Assembly (NCBI GenBank): GCA_963823755.1
Contig: CAWGMP010000026.1
Location: 13,859 to 77,858, forward strand
Length of the DNA stretch: 64,000 nucleotides
Reading direction: 5' to 3'
Source of the DNA: GCA-003244245 sp963823755
GTDB taxonomy: Bacteria > Actinomycetota > Actinomycetes > Mycobacteriales > Pseudonocardiaceae
In this document: positions 11,057 to 19,164 of the stretch, one piece after another
Position numbering within the stretch: the stretch's first letter is position 1
Layout: the number at the start of each line of letters is the position of its first letter
The notes under the pieces: generated by a model
The model's database searches: none
The model's input: the letters and a program-made list of their open reading frames with translations, nothing else
Told to the model about the DNA's origin: nothing
Translations under genes and position numbers: made by a program

Positions 11057-12114
11057 CTAACCTTTCGCGGACGCCCCCGCGTCCACTCCGGCCTCAACAT
11101 GCTGCTCGCGAGTGATCGGGGCGGGTGCGCCGGTGAGCGGATCGAAACCACCACCGGACTTCGGGAAGGCGATGACCTCGCGCAGCGAGTCCGCACCGAC
11201 AAGCAGCATGCAGATCCGGTCCCAGCCGAACGCGATTCCCCCGTGCGGCGGCGGACCGTAGCGAAACGCCTCCAGCAGGAACCCGAACTTCTCCCACGCT
11301 TCGTCGTCGGAGATCCCCAACACCTGGAACACCCGCTGCTGCACGTCGGGCTGGTGGATACGGATCGAGCCGCCGCCGATCTCGTTGCCGTTGCAGACGA
11401 TGTCGTAGGCATAGGCCAATGCTGCACCCAGCAGCCCACGAGCGTCACGGGGATCACCGGCCGCGAAAAGACACAGTCACCGGGGTTGGCACCGACCGCC
11501 TTGGCCAGACTTTCCCGCTCATGCTCGGCGAGATTGCGGGCCACCGGGCCGGACAGCTCACCATCGACGCCGATCAGCACGTGGGCCAAGCCCTTGGCGC
11601 CGCGCTGTTTGGCCCATTCCTGCCAGGCGTCCAGTTGCCGGCGCGACTGCCCCGCCCCGCCGGGCATGACGACCGCCCCCACGTAGGGCGCCTGGAACAC
11701 TCGGAAGGGGGTGTCGACGAAGTGACTGGTGAGCTCGGTGAGTTCGAGCCCGAAACGCAGGTCCGGCTTGTCGGTGCCATAGCGCGCCATCGCATCGAGG
11801 TAGCTCAGCCGGTTGATCGGCAACTCGATCTGATGCCCGGCCAGCTCCGACCACAGGGCGGCGATCACTTTCTCGCTCACCGCAATCACGTCGTCCTGCT
11901 CGATGAAGCTCATCTCGATATCGAGCTGGGTGAACTCGGGTTGCCGGTCGGCGCGGAAGTCCTCGTCCCGATAGCAGCGGGCGATCTGGTAGTACCGCTC
12001 CATGCCAGCAACCATGAGTAGCTGCTTGAACAACTGCGGCGACTGCGGCAGCGCGTACCAGCTGCCGGGCTGTAGCCGCGCAGGCACCAGGAAATCCCGG
12101 CCGCCACGAGCCAT
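11057..12114 (-). pseudogene. aspS: Aspartyl-tRNA synthetase remnant: 5'-truncated, frameshifted, internal deletion
   Basis: The reading begins at MARGGRDFLVPARL, which corresponds to roughly residue 170 of a normal AspRS of about 590 residues, so the OB-fold anticodon domain and start of the core are gone. The core SPQLFKQLLMVAGMERYY (motif 2 region), RCYRDEDFRADRQPEFTQLD and SFIEQDD is well kept. After NPGDCVF the frame breaks at a run of four A (11466-11469 on the plus strand), where five would restore FFAAGDPRDARGLLGAA. That sequence then joins directly to LAYAYDIVCNGNEIGGGS, missing some 80-90 residues that usually lie between. Motif 3 (GIAFGWDR) and the C-terminus (HVEAGVDAGAS) remain in the second frame, ending at 11057. 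This cannot encode a working AspRS, so another aspS must exist elsewhere. Confidence 0.9.
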
Positions 12115-12143
12115 GATAAACCTAAGGATGACGAACGCGGAGA

Positions 12144-13121
12144 CTAGAACCGTTGGCGGGTCTTGCTCGGCGGTGCGGCACCGAGGCCGTAGCGCCCAGC
12201 CAACGCTGCCACCCTGGCGGAGATGCCGTGCTGGTATGCCTTGGGCGCATACGCGCCCCGCCCGTACAGCTCATGATAGCGAGGCACCAGCTCTGGGTAC
12301 TCACGTTCCAGCCAGGCGAGATACCACTCCCGCGCACCGGGGCGCAGGTGAAGCACCAGCGGGGTGACGCTGCGAGCACCGGCAGCCGCGATCGCCCACA
12401 CCGTCGCTTCGAGCTGGCGGGGCGAGTCGGTGAGGTACGGCAGGATCGGCGCCATCAGCACCCCGCAGCCGATGCCCGCATCGGTGAGTGTGCGACACAC
12501 GCTGAGTCGGGCGCGGGGCGCGGGCGTGCCGGGCTCGACTCGCCGCCACAACGCCTCGTCGACGAATCCCACAGAGACGTTGACCAAAACGTCGGTGACT
12601 TCGGCGGCGTCGCGCAGCAGATCCAGGTCGCGCAGCACCAGGGTGCCCTTGGTGAGGATCGAAAACGGGTTCCGCGCGTCGCGCAATTCCTCAAGGATGG
12701 CGGGCATCAGCCGGTAGCGCCCCTCGGCCCGCTGGTAGGGATCGACATTGGTGCCCATCGCGACGGGCTCCCCTGTCCAGTGCGGCGACGCGAGTTCCTT
12801 GCGCAGCAGCTCTGGCGCGTTGACTTTCACCACGATCTTCGAGTCGAAGTCGATCCCGGAGTCAAGATCGAGATACTCGTGCGTCCGCCGGGCGAAACAG
12901 TAGACACAAGAATGGCTGCAGCCCCGGTACGGGTTGAGTGTCCAGTTGAAGGGCATCCGGGAGGCGCCCGGTACCTTGTTGAGGATCGAGCGGGCTCGCA
13001 CCTCGTAGAACGTCATCCCGCGGAACTCCGGGGCGTCGAAGGTGCGAGTGACGACGTCGCCCACCCCGAACAACGCGCCCTGGGCGGACTCGTCGGACAG
13101 CGTCAGGTTCTCCCATCGCAT
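12144..13121 (-). CDS. SOS-boxed radical SAM protein, Rv2578c family
   Basis: A 325-residue radical SAM enzyme from the ATG at 13121 (MRWENLTL). The 4Fe-4S cluster motif CSHSCVYC sits in NPYRGCSHSCVYCFAR near residue 68, followed by KVNAPELLRKEL, GTNVDPYQRAEGRYRLM and the helper segment ILTKGTLVLRDLDLL, as in the spore photoproduct lyase-like Rv2578c group. Rv2578c is a known member of the LexA regulon in mycobacteria, and a perfect LexA box lies 13 bases upstream here. A role in handling damaged DNA or nucleotides is inferred. The gene starts right after the aspS remnant. Confidence 0.9.
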   Translation of the reverse strand: MRWENLTLSDESAQGALFGVGDVVTRTFDAPEFRGMTFYEVRARSILNKVPGASRMPFNWTLNPYRGCSHSCVYCFARRTHEYLDLDSGIDFDSKIVVKVNAPELLRKELASPHWTGEPVAMGTNVDPYQRAEGRYRLMPAILEELRDARNPFSILTKGTLVLRDLDLLRDAAEVTDVLVNVSVGFVDEALWRRVEPGTPAPRARLSVCRTLTDAGIGCGVLMAPILPYLTDSPRQLEATVWAIAAAGARSVTPLVLHLRPGAREWYLAWLEREYPELVPRYHELYGRGAYAPKAYQHGISARVAALAGRYGLGAAPPSKTRQRF

Positions 13122-13133
13122 CGACCCATCATA

Positions 13134-13149
13134 TCGAACTGGCGTTCGA
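13134..13149. promoter_or_regulatory. Perfect LexA (SOS) box
   Basis: TCGAACTGGCGTTCGA matches the actinobacterial consensus TCGAAC-N4-GTTCGA at all 12 fixed positions. It lies in the divergent gap, 13 bases upstream of the radical SAM start and 47 bases before the YibE/F start, so it could repress either or both. Confidence 0.92.
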
Positions 13150-13195
13150 TTCGCAGTAACGCCGGGAGCACTCAGTCCAGAGAGGGACACCCAGG

Positions 13196-14452
13196 ATGAG
13201 CGCCACAGTCCGTAACGGCGGCAGGCACCATTACCGGGGCGCCGCTGAACCGACCAGAGCGGGATCTGGTCACGGACACGGTCCGGCACCACCCGCGTCT
13301 CGCCGGGTACGAACGCTGCTGGTCGCGGCCCTGGTACCACTCGCCCTGGCTACCCTGGTCGGGCTGTGGCTGACCTGGCCGGGGGACACGCCCCGCAGCA
13401 GTGCCGACATCGGGTTCGGGCAGCGACCGGTGCAGGGCGAGGTGCTCGCGGCGGCCTCAGCCCCCTGCACCGGCGGCGGCACGGGCATCGGCGGGGCCGG
13501 CCAATCCAAGAAGTGTGTCTCACTCGATGTGCAGCTCACCGACGGCGACTCACCGGGTGTGACCATCCAGCAGGTGCTACCCGACGAGCCGGGCACGCCA
13601 CGGTTCACCGTCGGTGATCGTGTCATGCTCGCATACACCGGCGGAAATCCCTCTGCACCAGAGTCGTACCAACTCCAGGATTTCCAGCGCGGCTCCTCGA
13701 TGCTGTGGCTGGCCGCGTTGTTCGCCGCCGCGGTGCTGCTGCTCGGCCGGTGGAGAGGCCTCGCGTCGCTGATCGCGCTCGGCTTCAGCTTCCTGGTTCT
13801 GGTGATCTACCTGTTCCCGGCGATCTTGACCGGCGGGAACCCGGTGGTAGCGGGCATTCTGGCCGCCAGCGTGATCATGTTCGGCGTGCTGTACCTCACC
13901 CACGGCGTCTCAGCACAGACCTCCTGCGCAGTGCTGGGGACGGTGTTGAGCCTCGGGCTGATCGGCACGCTGGGTACCGCGTTCTCCGCAGCCACCCGGT
14001 TGACCGGACTGGACGACGACACCGACAACCTCATCAGGGTGCTCGGGCACGGGATCGACGCACGCGGGTTGCTACTCGCCGGAATGATCGTCGGTGCCCT
14101 GGGCGTACTCGACGATGTCACAGTCACCCAAACCAGTGCGGTGTGGGAGCTACGCCGGGCCAATCCCGCCCTGGGCGCCCGTGCGCTCTACACCGCCGCG
14201 TTGCGGATCGGCCGCGACCACGTGTCCTCGGCCGTCAACACCCTGGCGCTGGCCTACGCCGGCGCCGCGCTACCCGTCCTGCTGACGTTCTCACTATCCG
14301 GACAAAGCTTCGGCACCCTGATCACCGCTCAGAACGTCGCCCAGGAGGTGGTGCGCACCCTGGTCGGCAGCATCGGGCTCGTCGCCGCCGTCCCGATCAC
14401 TACCGCGATCGCCGCCGTCGTCGCCCGACATGACGAGATCGACACCGCTTGA
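13196..14452 (+). CDS. YibE/F-like multi-pass membrane protein
   Basis: A 418-residue membrane protein. After a basic cytoplasmic N-terminus, one helix (TLLVAALVPLALATLVGLWL) leads to an extracytoplasmic domain of about 110 residues (GQRPVQGEVLAAA to LQDFQRGSS). A helical bundle follows (MLWLAALFAAAVLLL, LIALGFSFLVLVIYLF, VAGILAASVIMFGVLYLT and others) with the family signature GALGVLDDVTVTQTSAVWELRRANP. YibE/F proteins have no established function. It is divergent from the SOS-boxed radical SAM gene. A short 77-base gap separates its end from the convergent MBL gene, where mycobacteria carry hisS. Confidence 0.88.
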   Translation: MSATVRNGGRHHYRGAAEPTRAGSGHGHGPAPPASRRVRTLLVAALVPLALATLVGLWLTWPGDTPRSSADIGFGQRPVQGEVLAAASAPCTGGGTGIGGAGQSKKCVSLDVQLTDGDSPGVTIQQVLPDEPGTPRFTVGDRVMLAYTGGNPSAPESYQLQDFQRGSSMLWLAALFAAAVLLLGRWRGLASLIALGFSFLVLVIYLFPAILTGGNPVVAGILAASVIMFGVLYLTHGVSAQTSCAVLGTVLSLGLIGTLGTAFSAATRLTGLDDDTDNLIRVLGHGIDARGLLLAGMIVGALGVLDDVTVTQTSAVWELRRANPALGARALYTAALRIGRDHVSSAVNTLALAYAGAALPVLLTFSLSGQSFGTLITAQNVAQEVVRTLVGSIGLVAAVPITTAIAAVVARHDEIDTA

Positions 14453-14529
14453 CGATCTTTGCGCCGCTGTGACCTGCTGGGACAAGTCAGGCGCGAACTT
14501 GAGGCAATGAGTCTGTGCCATGTCCCGAG

Positions 14530-15255
14530 TTACAATCCTCGGGGCCGACCAGGTGCGGCGAGGCCGTGCAGGAACGGGTTGCTGGCGCGCTCTCGTCCGA
14601 TGGTGGTCTGCGGGCCGTGGCCAGGCAACACGACGGTCTCGTCGTCCAGCACGAGGATCTTGTCCCGGAGCGAGGCGAGCATCTGCTGGTGGTCACCGCC
14701 GGGTAGGTCGGTTCGCCCGATCGAGCCGGCGAACAGCGTGTCTCCGGAAACCAGCACGCTCTGCCCTTGACCGGGGCTTTTACCGGGCTCTGCACTGGAC
14801 CCCTCACCGGTCACCCAACGGAATGTCACCGAGCCGCGGGTGTGACCCGGAGTGTGGTCGACGGTGAAGGTCAGTCCGGCCAGGTCCATGGACGCCCCGT
14901 CCGCCAGCGCACGCACCTCATGCGGCTCACGCAGCTGGACCCGGCCGCCGAAGAACTGCCGCGCCTCAGCGGACAGGGCGCGCAATGGGTCAGACAACAG
15001 CACCCGGTCCTCAGGGTGGATCCAGGCCGGGATGTCATTGCCGTCACATACCGGAGCCACCGCGAAGATGTGATCGAAATGTCCGTGAGTGAGCAGCACT
15101 GCCACCGGGTTGAGCCGGTGCTGGCGCAGCAGCTCGTCCAGCGGTTGCTCCGCACCCTCCCCGGGGTCGACCACCACGCACGGGCCACCGGCCTCGAGCG
15201 CGAGCACGAAACAGTTCGCCTGGAAGGAACCGGTGGGAAAACCTGCGATGAGCAC
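14530..15255 (-). CDS. MBL-fold hydrolase, glyoxalase II-like
   Basis: This 241-residue metallo-beta-lactamase fold enzyme carries the metal motif THGHFDH near residue 56, a later metal His in HTPGHTRGS, the bridging Asp in VSGDTLFAGSIGRTDLPGG and the final His in VLPGHGPQT. It corresponds to Rv2581c by position and motifs. It probably hydrolyses thioesters such as S-lactoyl adducts of a low-molecular-weight thiol; this is family inference. The start is GTG (VLIAGFPTG). Upstream it is divergent from the cyclophilin gene. Confidence 0.9.
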   Translation of the reverse strand: MLIAGFPTGSFQANCFVLALEAGGPCVVVDPGEGAEQPLDELLRQHRLNPVAVLLTHGHFDHIFAVAPVCDGNDIPAWIHPEDRVLLSDPLRALSAEARQFFGGRVQLREPHEVRALADGASMDLAGLTFTVDHTPGHTRGSVTFRWVTGEGSSAEPGKSPGQGQSVLVSGDTLFAGSIGRTDLPGGDHQQMLASLRDKILVLDDETVVLPGHGPQTTIGRERASNPFLHGLAAPGRPRGL

Positions 15256-15358
15256 GCGTCCAGCCTAGGGTGCGCCCGGCAGGGAGGCTGACGCCAGACG
15301 CACCCGCAGCCCACCTACACTGCGCGGCGAGCAGATGCCGAGCCAACAGGAGTCCCGG

Positions 15359-16231
15359 GTGCCTACGAACGAGCAGCGTCGCGAGGCCGCGAAGCGCAAA
15401 CTGGATCGCCAACTCGCCCGCCGCGCGGAGCGAGCCAAGGCGCGCCGCAGGTACGCGGTGGCCGGCAGCGCGGCTGCGGTGGTGCTGGTCGTCGGCATTG
15501 TGGTCCTGAGCGTGATGCTGAGCAACCGTGGCCAGAAGGTCGACGCCACCGCGAAGCCGTCCACGCCAGTCGATACGAGCACTGCAGCCAAGCCTCGCGC
15601 CGACAGTAAACTGGCCGCCTCACCGGTCCGACCGAAACCGCTGCCCGCCTCGGTGGATTGCCACTACACCACCAGCCAACAGCCCCCGGCCAAGCCGGTG
15701 AAGCTCCCGCTGGCCGGCTCCACCTCCGCCACTGGCACGGCGCGAGTGACCATGCAGACCTCGGTCGGCGCGATCGGCCTCACCCTCGACCGGGCGCTGG
15801 CCCCGTGCACCGTGAACAGCTTCGTCAGCCTGGCTAAGCAGGGTTTCTACGCCAACAGCCCGTGCCACCGGCTGGTCACCAACCCTGGGTTGCAGGTTCT
15901 GCAATGCGGTGATCCGACCGGTTCGGGCTCCGGTGGGCCCGGGTACACCATCCCAGACGAGGTGTTTCCGGAGCTGACCTACGGGCGTGGGCTCGTCGCC
16001 ATGGCCAACACCGGCCAGCCCGATAGTGGCGGTAGCCAGTTCTTCCTGATCTACGGTCAGACCCAGCTCCCACCCCAGTACACCGTCTTTGCCACGATTT
16101 CCCCAGAGGGTCTCAAAGTTCTCGACCAGGTAGCCAAGGCGGGCGACGATAGGTCGCTGGAGCCATCCCCCGGTGGAGGCAAGCCCAACCAACCGGTCAC
16201 CATCACATCCGTCGACATCACGTCAACCTGA
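15359..16231 (+). CDS. ppiB: Membrane-anchored cyclophilin-type peptidyl-prolyl isomerase
   Basis: The GTG at 15359 (VPTNEQRREAAKRKLDRQL) is preferred, because AGGAG lies six bases upstream and because this N-terminus is the known family start. The product is about 290 residues: a basic cytoplasmic tail, one helix (AVAGSAAAVVLVVGIVVLSVML), a Pro/Ala-rich extracytoplasmic linker, then a cyclophilin domain (GAIGLTLDRALAPCTVNSF, GLVAMANTGQPDSGGSQFFL). The catalytic Arg of cyclophilins (FHR) reads CHRL, so the Arg is kept. It assists folding of exported proteins. It matches Rv2582 in position between the MBL gene and relA. Confidence 0.9.
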   Translation: MPTNEQRREAAKRKLDRQLARRAERAKARRRYAVAGSAAAVVLVVGIVVLSVMLSNRGQKVDATAKPSTPVDTSTAAKPRADSKLAASPVRPKPLPASVDCHYTTSQQPPAKPVKLPLAGSTSATGTARVTMQTSVGAIGLTLDRALAPCTVNSFVSLAKQGFYANSPCHRLVTNPGLQVLQCGDPTGSGSGGPGYTIPDEVFPELTYGRGLVAMANTGQPDSGGSQFFLIYGQTQLPPQYTVFATISPEGLKVLDQVAKAGDDRSLEPSPGGGKPNQPVTITSVDITST

Positions 16232-16232
16232 C

Positions 16233-16248
16233 GACCCCGGAAGGGGTC
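16233..16248. terminator. Short hairpin between convergent ppiB and relA
   Basis: GACCCC-GGAA-GGGGTC forms a six-pair GC stem with a GNRA-type loop two bases after the ppiB stop. No T run follows, so it may act only weakly or as a 3' mRNA stabiliser for either convergent gene. Confidence 0.5.
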
Positions 16249-16269
16249 AGCCGGATGAACCTCGGGAGG

Positions 16270-18585
16270 TCAGTTGGACGACGTGACGCGATAGACGTCG
16301 TAGACGCCTTCGATGTTGCGCACCGAACGGAGCACATGCCCCAGGTGTTTCGGATCGCCCATCTCGAATGAGAAGCGGCTCACCGCCACCCGGTCTCGGG
16401 TGGTGGTGACCGAGGCGGACAGGATGTTGACACGCCCGTCAGCGAGCACCTTAGTGACATCGGAGAGCAACCGGTGCCGGTCCAGCGCCTCGACCTGGAT
16501 CGCAACCAGGAACACCGATGACGAAGACGGCACCCACTCGACGCCGACCAGACGCTCGGGCTGGGCCCGCAGCGACTCGGCGTTGGTGCAGTCGGTACGG
16601 TGCACGCTGACTCCGCTACCCCGGGTGACGAAACCGAGGATCTCGTCACCCGGCACCGGCGTGCAACACCGGGCGAGCTTGGCGTAGATGTCTCCGGCGC
16701 CCCGCACCCGCACGCCGGAGTCGCCGGTCGGTCGACGGCGCTGGACGGTGGAGGGAGTGGCTCGTTCGGCCAGCACCTCCTCGGCGCCCTCCTCACCGCC
16801 GAGCAGCGCCACCAGGCGCTGCACCACGTGGCGAGGCGAGGCGTGGTGCTCGCCGACGGCGGCATAGAGGGCGCTGACGTCGGGATAACGTAGTTCTCGG
16901 GACACCGCGACCATCGACTCGGCAGAGACCAGCCGCTGCACTGGTAGCCCCACCCGGCGCAGTTCCTTGGCGATGGCGCCCTTGCCACCTTCGATGGCCT
17001 CTTCGCGACGTTCCTTGGCGAACCACTGCCGGATCTTGGCCCGGGCTCGGGGCGATGCGACGAAGGACAGCCAGTCCCGGCTGGGACCGGCTCCTCCCGC
17101 CTTCGAGGTGAAGATCTCGACGACTTCACCGTTGTCCAGCTGTCGCTCCAGTGCGACGAGCTGGCCGTTGAGCCGGGCGCCGATGCAGCGATTACCGACC
17201 TCGGTGTGCACCGCGTAGGCGAAGTCGACCGGTGTGGAGCCCGTGGGCAGGGTGATGACGTCGCCCTTGGGCGTGAAGACGAAGATCTCACGGGTGGCCA
17301 GGTCGTAGCGCAACGACTCGAGGAACTCACTGGGGTCGGCAGCCTCGCGCTGCCAGTCCAGCAGCTGGCGCATCCAGGCCATCTCATCAACATCCACGGT
17401 TGTGTTGTGGGTGCCGTTGGTCTCCTTGTACCGCCAGTGCGCGGCGATGCCGTACTCCGCCGTTCGATGCATATCGTGGGTGCGGATCTGCACCTCCAGC
17501 GGTTTGCCGTCCGGCCCGATCACGGTGGTGTGCAGCGACTGGTAGACCCCGAATCGGGGCTGCGCGACGTAGTCCTTGAATCGACCGGGCATCGGCTGCC
17601 AGACCGAGTGCACCACACCGATCGCGGCATAGCAGTCGCGTATGTCCTCGACCATGATCCGCACCCCGACCAGGTCGTGGATGTCGTCGAAATCGCGACC
17701 GCGCACGATCATCTTCTGGTAGATCGAGTAGTAATGCTTGGGCCTGCCCTCAACGGTGGCGGTGATCCGCGACCCGGTCAGCTGCGCGGAGACCTCGTCG
17801 ATCACGGTCCGCAGGTAGGTGTCGCGGGATGGAGCCCGGTTGGCCACCAACCGCACGATCTCGTCGTACTTCTTCGGATGCAGGATCGCGAAGGAGAGGT
17901 CTTCCAGCTCCCACTTGATGGTGGCCATGCCCAACCGGTGCGCCAGCGGGGCGAACACCTCCAGAGTCTCCTTGGCCTTGCGGGCCTGCTGCTCTGGTCG
18001 AAGGAAGCGCATGGTGCGCATGTTGTGCAGCCGATCCGCCAGTTTGATCACCAGCACGCGAGGATCACGGGCCATCGCAATCACCATTTTGCGGATGGTC
18101 TCGGCTTCCGCGGCGGCACCGAGCTTGACCTTGTCGAGCTTGGTGACACCGTCGACGAGGTGCGCGACCACCTCACCGAAGGCCTCGGACAGGCGTGCCA
18201 GCGAGTAGTCGGTGTCCTCCACGGTGTCGTGGAGCAGCGCCGCGACCAGCGTGGTGGTATCCATCCCGAGCTCGGCGAGGATCGCCGAGACCGCTAACGG
18301 ATGGGTGATGTAGGGATCACCGGACTTGCGCTTCTGGTGGGCGTGTTTGTCGTCGGCGACGTCGTAGGCGCGCTGCAGCAGTGCAAGATCAGCTTTGGGA
18401 TGCAGCTCCCGGTGCACAGCGGCGAGCGGTTCAAGTACCTGCTTGACCGGCCCGGGACGCTGCGCGGTGATCCGCCGCGCGAGCCGCGCTCGCACCCGCC
18501 GGGTCGCCGAAGGCAGCCGCTGAGCAACCGTGGCTTCGTCCAGGCCTGTTGGCGGCGCATCGGTGCGCTGCAGGTCCTGGGTCAC
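16270..18585 (-). CDS. relA: Bifunctional (p)ppGpp synthetase/hydrolase Rel
   Basis: Rel makes and degrades (p)ppGpp in the stringent response. From the GTG at 18585 (VTQDLQRTD), which has GGGAG six bases upstream, the protein is about 771 residues; an ATG 18 bases earlier is the alternative. The hydrolase HD domain has HTVEDTDYS, and the synthetase domain has RPKHYYSIYQKM, HDLVGVRIM and GVYQSLHTTVIGP. A TGS domain (IFVFTPKGDVITLP), a zinc-finger/helical domain (LARCCTPVPGDEI, HRTDCTN) and a C-terminal ACT domain follow. All domains are complete. The relA-apt order matches Rv2583c-Rv2584c. Confidence 0.96.
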   Translation of the reverse strand: MTQDLQRTDAPPTGLDEATVAQRLPSATRRVRARLARRITAQRPGPVKQVLEPLAAVHRELHPKADLALLQRAYDVADDKHAHQKRKSGDPYITHPLAVSAILAELGMDTTTLVAALLHDTVEDTDYSLARLSEAFGEVVAHLVDGVTKLDKVKLGAAAEAETIRKMVIAMARDPRVLVIKLADRLHNMRTMRFLRPEQQARKAKETLEVFAPLAHRLGMATIKWELEDLSFAILHPKKYDEIVRLVANRAPSRDTYLRTVIDEVSAQLTGSRITATVEGRPKHYYSIYQKMIVRGRDFDDIHDLVGVRIMVEDIRDCYAAIGVVHSVWQPMPGRFKDYVAQPRFGVYQSLHTTVIGPDGKPLEVQIRTHDMHRTAEYGIAAHWRYKETNGTHNTTVDVDEMAWMRQLLDWQREAADPSEFLESLRYDLATREIFVFTPKGDVITLPTGSTPVDFAYAVHTEVGNRCIGARLNGQLVALERQLDNGEVVEIFTSKAGGAGPSRDWLSFVASPRARAKIRQWFAKERREEAIEGGKGAIAKELRRVGLPVQRLVSAESMVAVSRELRYPDVSALYAAVGEHHASPRHVVQRLVALLGGEEGAEEVLAERATPSTVQRRRPTGDSGVRVRGAGDIYAKLARCCTPVPGDEILGFVTRGSGVSVHRTDCTNAESLRAQPERLVGVEWVPSSSSVFLVAIQVEALDRHRLLSDVTKVLADGRVNILSASVTTTRDRVAVSRFSFEMGDPKHLGHVLRSVRNIEGVYDVYRVTSSN

Positions 18586-18621
18586 ACCGCACTCTCCCGC
18601 CATATGGTGATGAGTAGATCG

Positions 18622-19164
18622 TCAGCCTACCGTCAGCAGGGCATGCAGCGAGCGGCCGACGAGCCGATCCCGACCACCCAGCAGACCGAGCTCCAGCAGC
18701 ACCGCGATGCCACCGATTGTGGCGCCGGCCCGCTCGACCAGCGCACAGGTCGCAGCCACCGTGCCCCCGGTGGCCAGTACGTCGTCCACGATCAAAGCTC
18801 GCTGCCCGGGCCGCAGGACGCCGTGGGCGAGTTCCAACGCGGCGACACCGTACTCCAGCGCGTAGCTTTCGCGGTCGGAGACCAGAGGTAGTTTGCCGGG
18901 TTTGCGGACTCCGACTACACCAACGCCCATTGCGTAGGCTGCCGCAGCGCCGAGCAGGAACCCCCGTGCCTCTATCCCGACCACCACGTCGACCTGCTGA
19001 GCAGCAGCGATCAACGCATCCACCACCGCTGGGAACGCGATCGCATCGGCGAACACAGGTGCGAGGTCCCGGAAGAGCACACCGGGCTGCGGGAAGTCCC
19101 GGACTTCCCGCACCAGTGGCGCCAGTAACGCTGCCAGATCCGCGGCGTTCGATCTGGATCGCAC
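18622..19164 (-). CDS. apt: Adenine phosphoribosyltransferase
   Basis: This 180-residue purine salvage enzyme makes AMP from adenine and PRPP. The PRPP-binding loop is ALIVDDVLATGGTVAA near residue 118, and the N-terminal signature RDFPQPGVLFRDLAPVF and the flexible-loop region VRKPGKLPLVS are both present. The start is GTG (VRSRSNAADL). It lies downstream of a kinase-like gene whose present frame runs 154 bases into apt, and upstream of relA. Confidence 0.94.
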   Translation of the reverse strand: MRSRSNAADLAALLAPLVREVRDFPQPGVLFRDLAPVFADAIAFPAVVDALIAAAQQVDVVVGIEARGFLLGAAAAYAMGVGVVGVRKPGKLPLVSDRESYALEYGVAALELAHGVLRPGQRALIVDDVLATGGTVAATCALVERAGATIGGIAVLLELGLLGGRDRLVGRSLHALLTVG

